A DNA stretch of 64,000 nt. It comes from Lachnospiraceae bacterium. Lineage in GTDB: Bacteria; Bacillota; Clostridia; Lachnospirales; Lachnospiraceae. Location of the stretch: contig JAGAPO010000107.1 of NCBI GenBank assembly GCA_017623215.1, positions 1 through 64,000 on the forward strand, in the 5' to 3' direction. The notes under the pieces were generated by a model, which was not told the DNA's origin, did not search any database, and saw only the letters and a program-made list of their open reading frames with translations. Numbering within the stretch: position 1 is the first letter of the stretch; every line of letters begins with the position of its first letter. A program made the position numbers and the translations under genes. Positions 63,847 through 64,000 of the stretch are shown here, in pieces.

Positions 63847-64000
63847 TTACAGTACTTCTGGAGCCAGAGAAACGATCTTCATGAACTGCTTCTCTCTCAG
63901 CTCTCTTGCTACGGGCCCGAAGATACGGGTTCCTCTCGGGTTCTTGTCCTCTTTGATAATAACCGCGGCATTCTCATCGAACTTAATGTAAGAACCGTCC
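63847..64000 (-). CDS. rplN: 50S ribosomal protein L14 (C-terminal part)
   Basis: The last 50 codons of L14 are visible ([20 protein letters not shown], then [16 protein letters not shown]), ending just before rplX. The start lies outside the window. Confidence 0.96.
   Translation of the reverse strand, partial: DGSYIKFDENAAVIIKEDKNPRGTRIFGPVARELREKQFMKIVSLAPEVL

Overview
The window looks like the chromosome of an anaerobic Clostridia bacterium, most likely Lachnospiraceae. The evidence is a Firmicutes-type spc/alpha ribosomal operon followed by ecfA1-ecfA2-ecfT-truA-rplM-rpsI, an L17 with a long insertion, a zinc-type S14, strong AGGAGG ribosome binding sites and a moderate AT bias. Nearly everything is on the minus strand, so the natural reading order runs from 64000 down to 1. 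The only plus-strand genes I support are an Rrf2 regulator (14651), an AraC regulator (27134), a small ORF (42312) and a broken IS110 transposase (38364).

Region by region, in transcription order. (1) 64000-56951: rplN (partial), rplX, rplE, rpsN, rpsH, rplF, rplR, rpsE, rpmD, rplO, secY, adk, map, infA, then a strong terminator. (2) 56.6-25.5 kb: about 31 kb of accessory DNA lying between infA and rpmJ, which are normally adjacent. It holds a beta-helix glycosidase-like protein, an ABC importer with a family of duplicated lipoprotein substrate-binding proteins, an HlyD-like adaptor, two unusual double-HTH/TPR regulators, and a peptide-modification (RiPP) locus. That locus has two radical SAM/SPASM enzymes, a BtrH-like protein, an acyl carrier protein, a Cys/Gly-rich 57-residue precursor candidate, a formyltransferase-like protein, an S8 protease fused to a P-loop domain, and two ABC exporters. 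An AraC regulator and decayed sugar-catabolism genes complete the island. (3) 25.3-15.3 kb: rpmJ, rpsM, rpsK, rpsD, rpoA, rplQ, an inserted GH29 alpha-fucosidase, ecfA1A2T, truA, rplM, rpsI.

(4) 14.4-0.2 kb is, in my view, the most interesting region. It is a nitrogenase-like gene set (NifB, NifH, a NifD-like and a NifK-like subunit, two NifX-like proteins, a radical SAM protein) interleaved in one transcription unit with a complete oligopeptide ABC importer (OppA, B, C, D, F) and a bleomycin-hydrolase-type cysteine aminopeptidase. The D/K-like subunits keep all six P-cluster cysteines and both FeMo-cofactor ligands (Cys260 and His425 of the D-like protein). They replace the residues matching Azotobacter alpha-Gln191 and alpha-His195, and no nifE, nifN or nifV is present, so N2 fixation is not the expected job. 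The transcript begins with a leader ORF carrying four consecutive Cys codons before a hairpin, followed by a YezD/DUF2292 gene, and lies divergent from an IscR/CymR-like Rrf2 regulator. Two near-identical 20-22 nt leader elements overlap intrinsic terminators before nifB and oppA. My inference is a cysteine/sulfur-controlled system that imports a peptide or similar compound and reductively processes it, in concept like methylthio-alkane reductase but with a dedicated Opp importer and peptidase. The substrate cannot be read from sequence.

The accessory island has its own control logic. Four copies of an inverted repeat (half-site GATCARAAGYGTG) sit 23-25 nt upstream of -10 boxes before the importer operon, two substrate-binding protein genes and the RiPP operon. 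This suggests that import, sensing and peptide maturation form one regulon.
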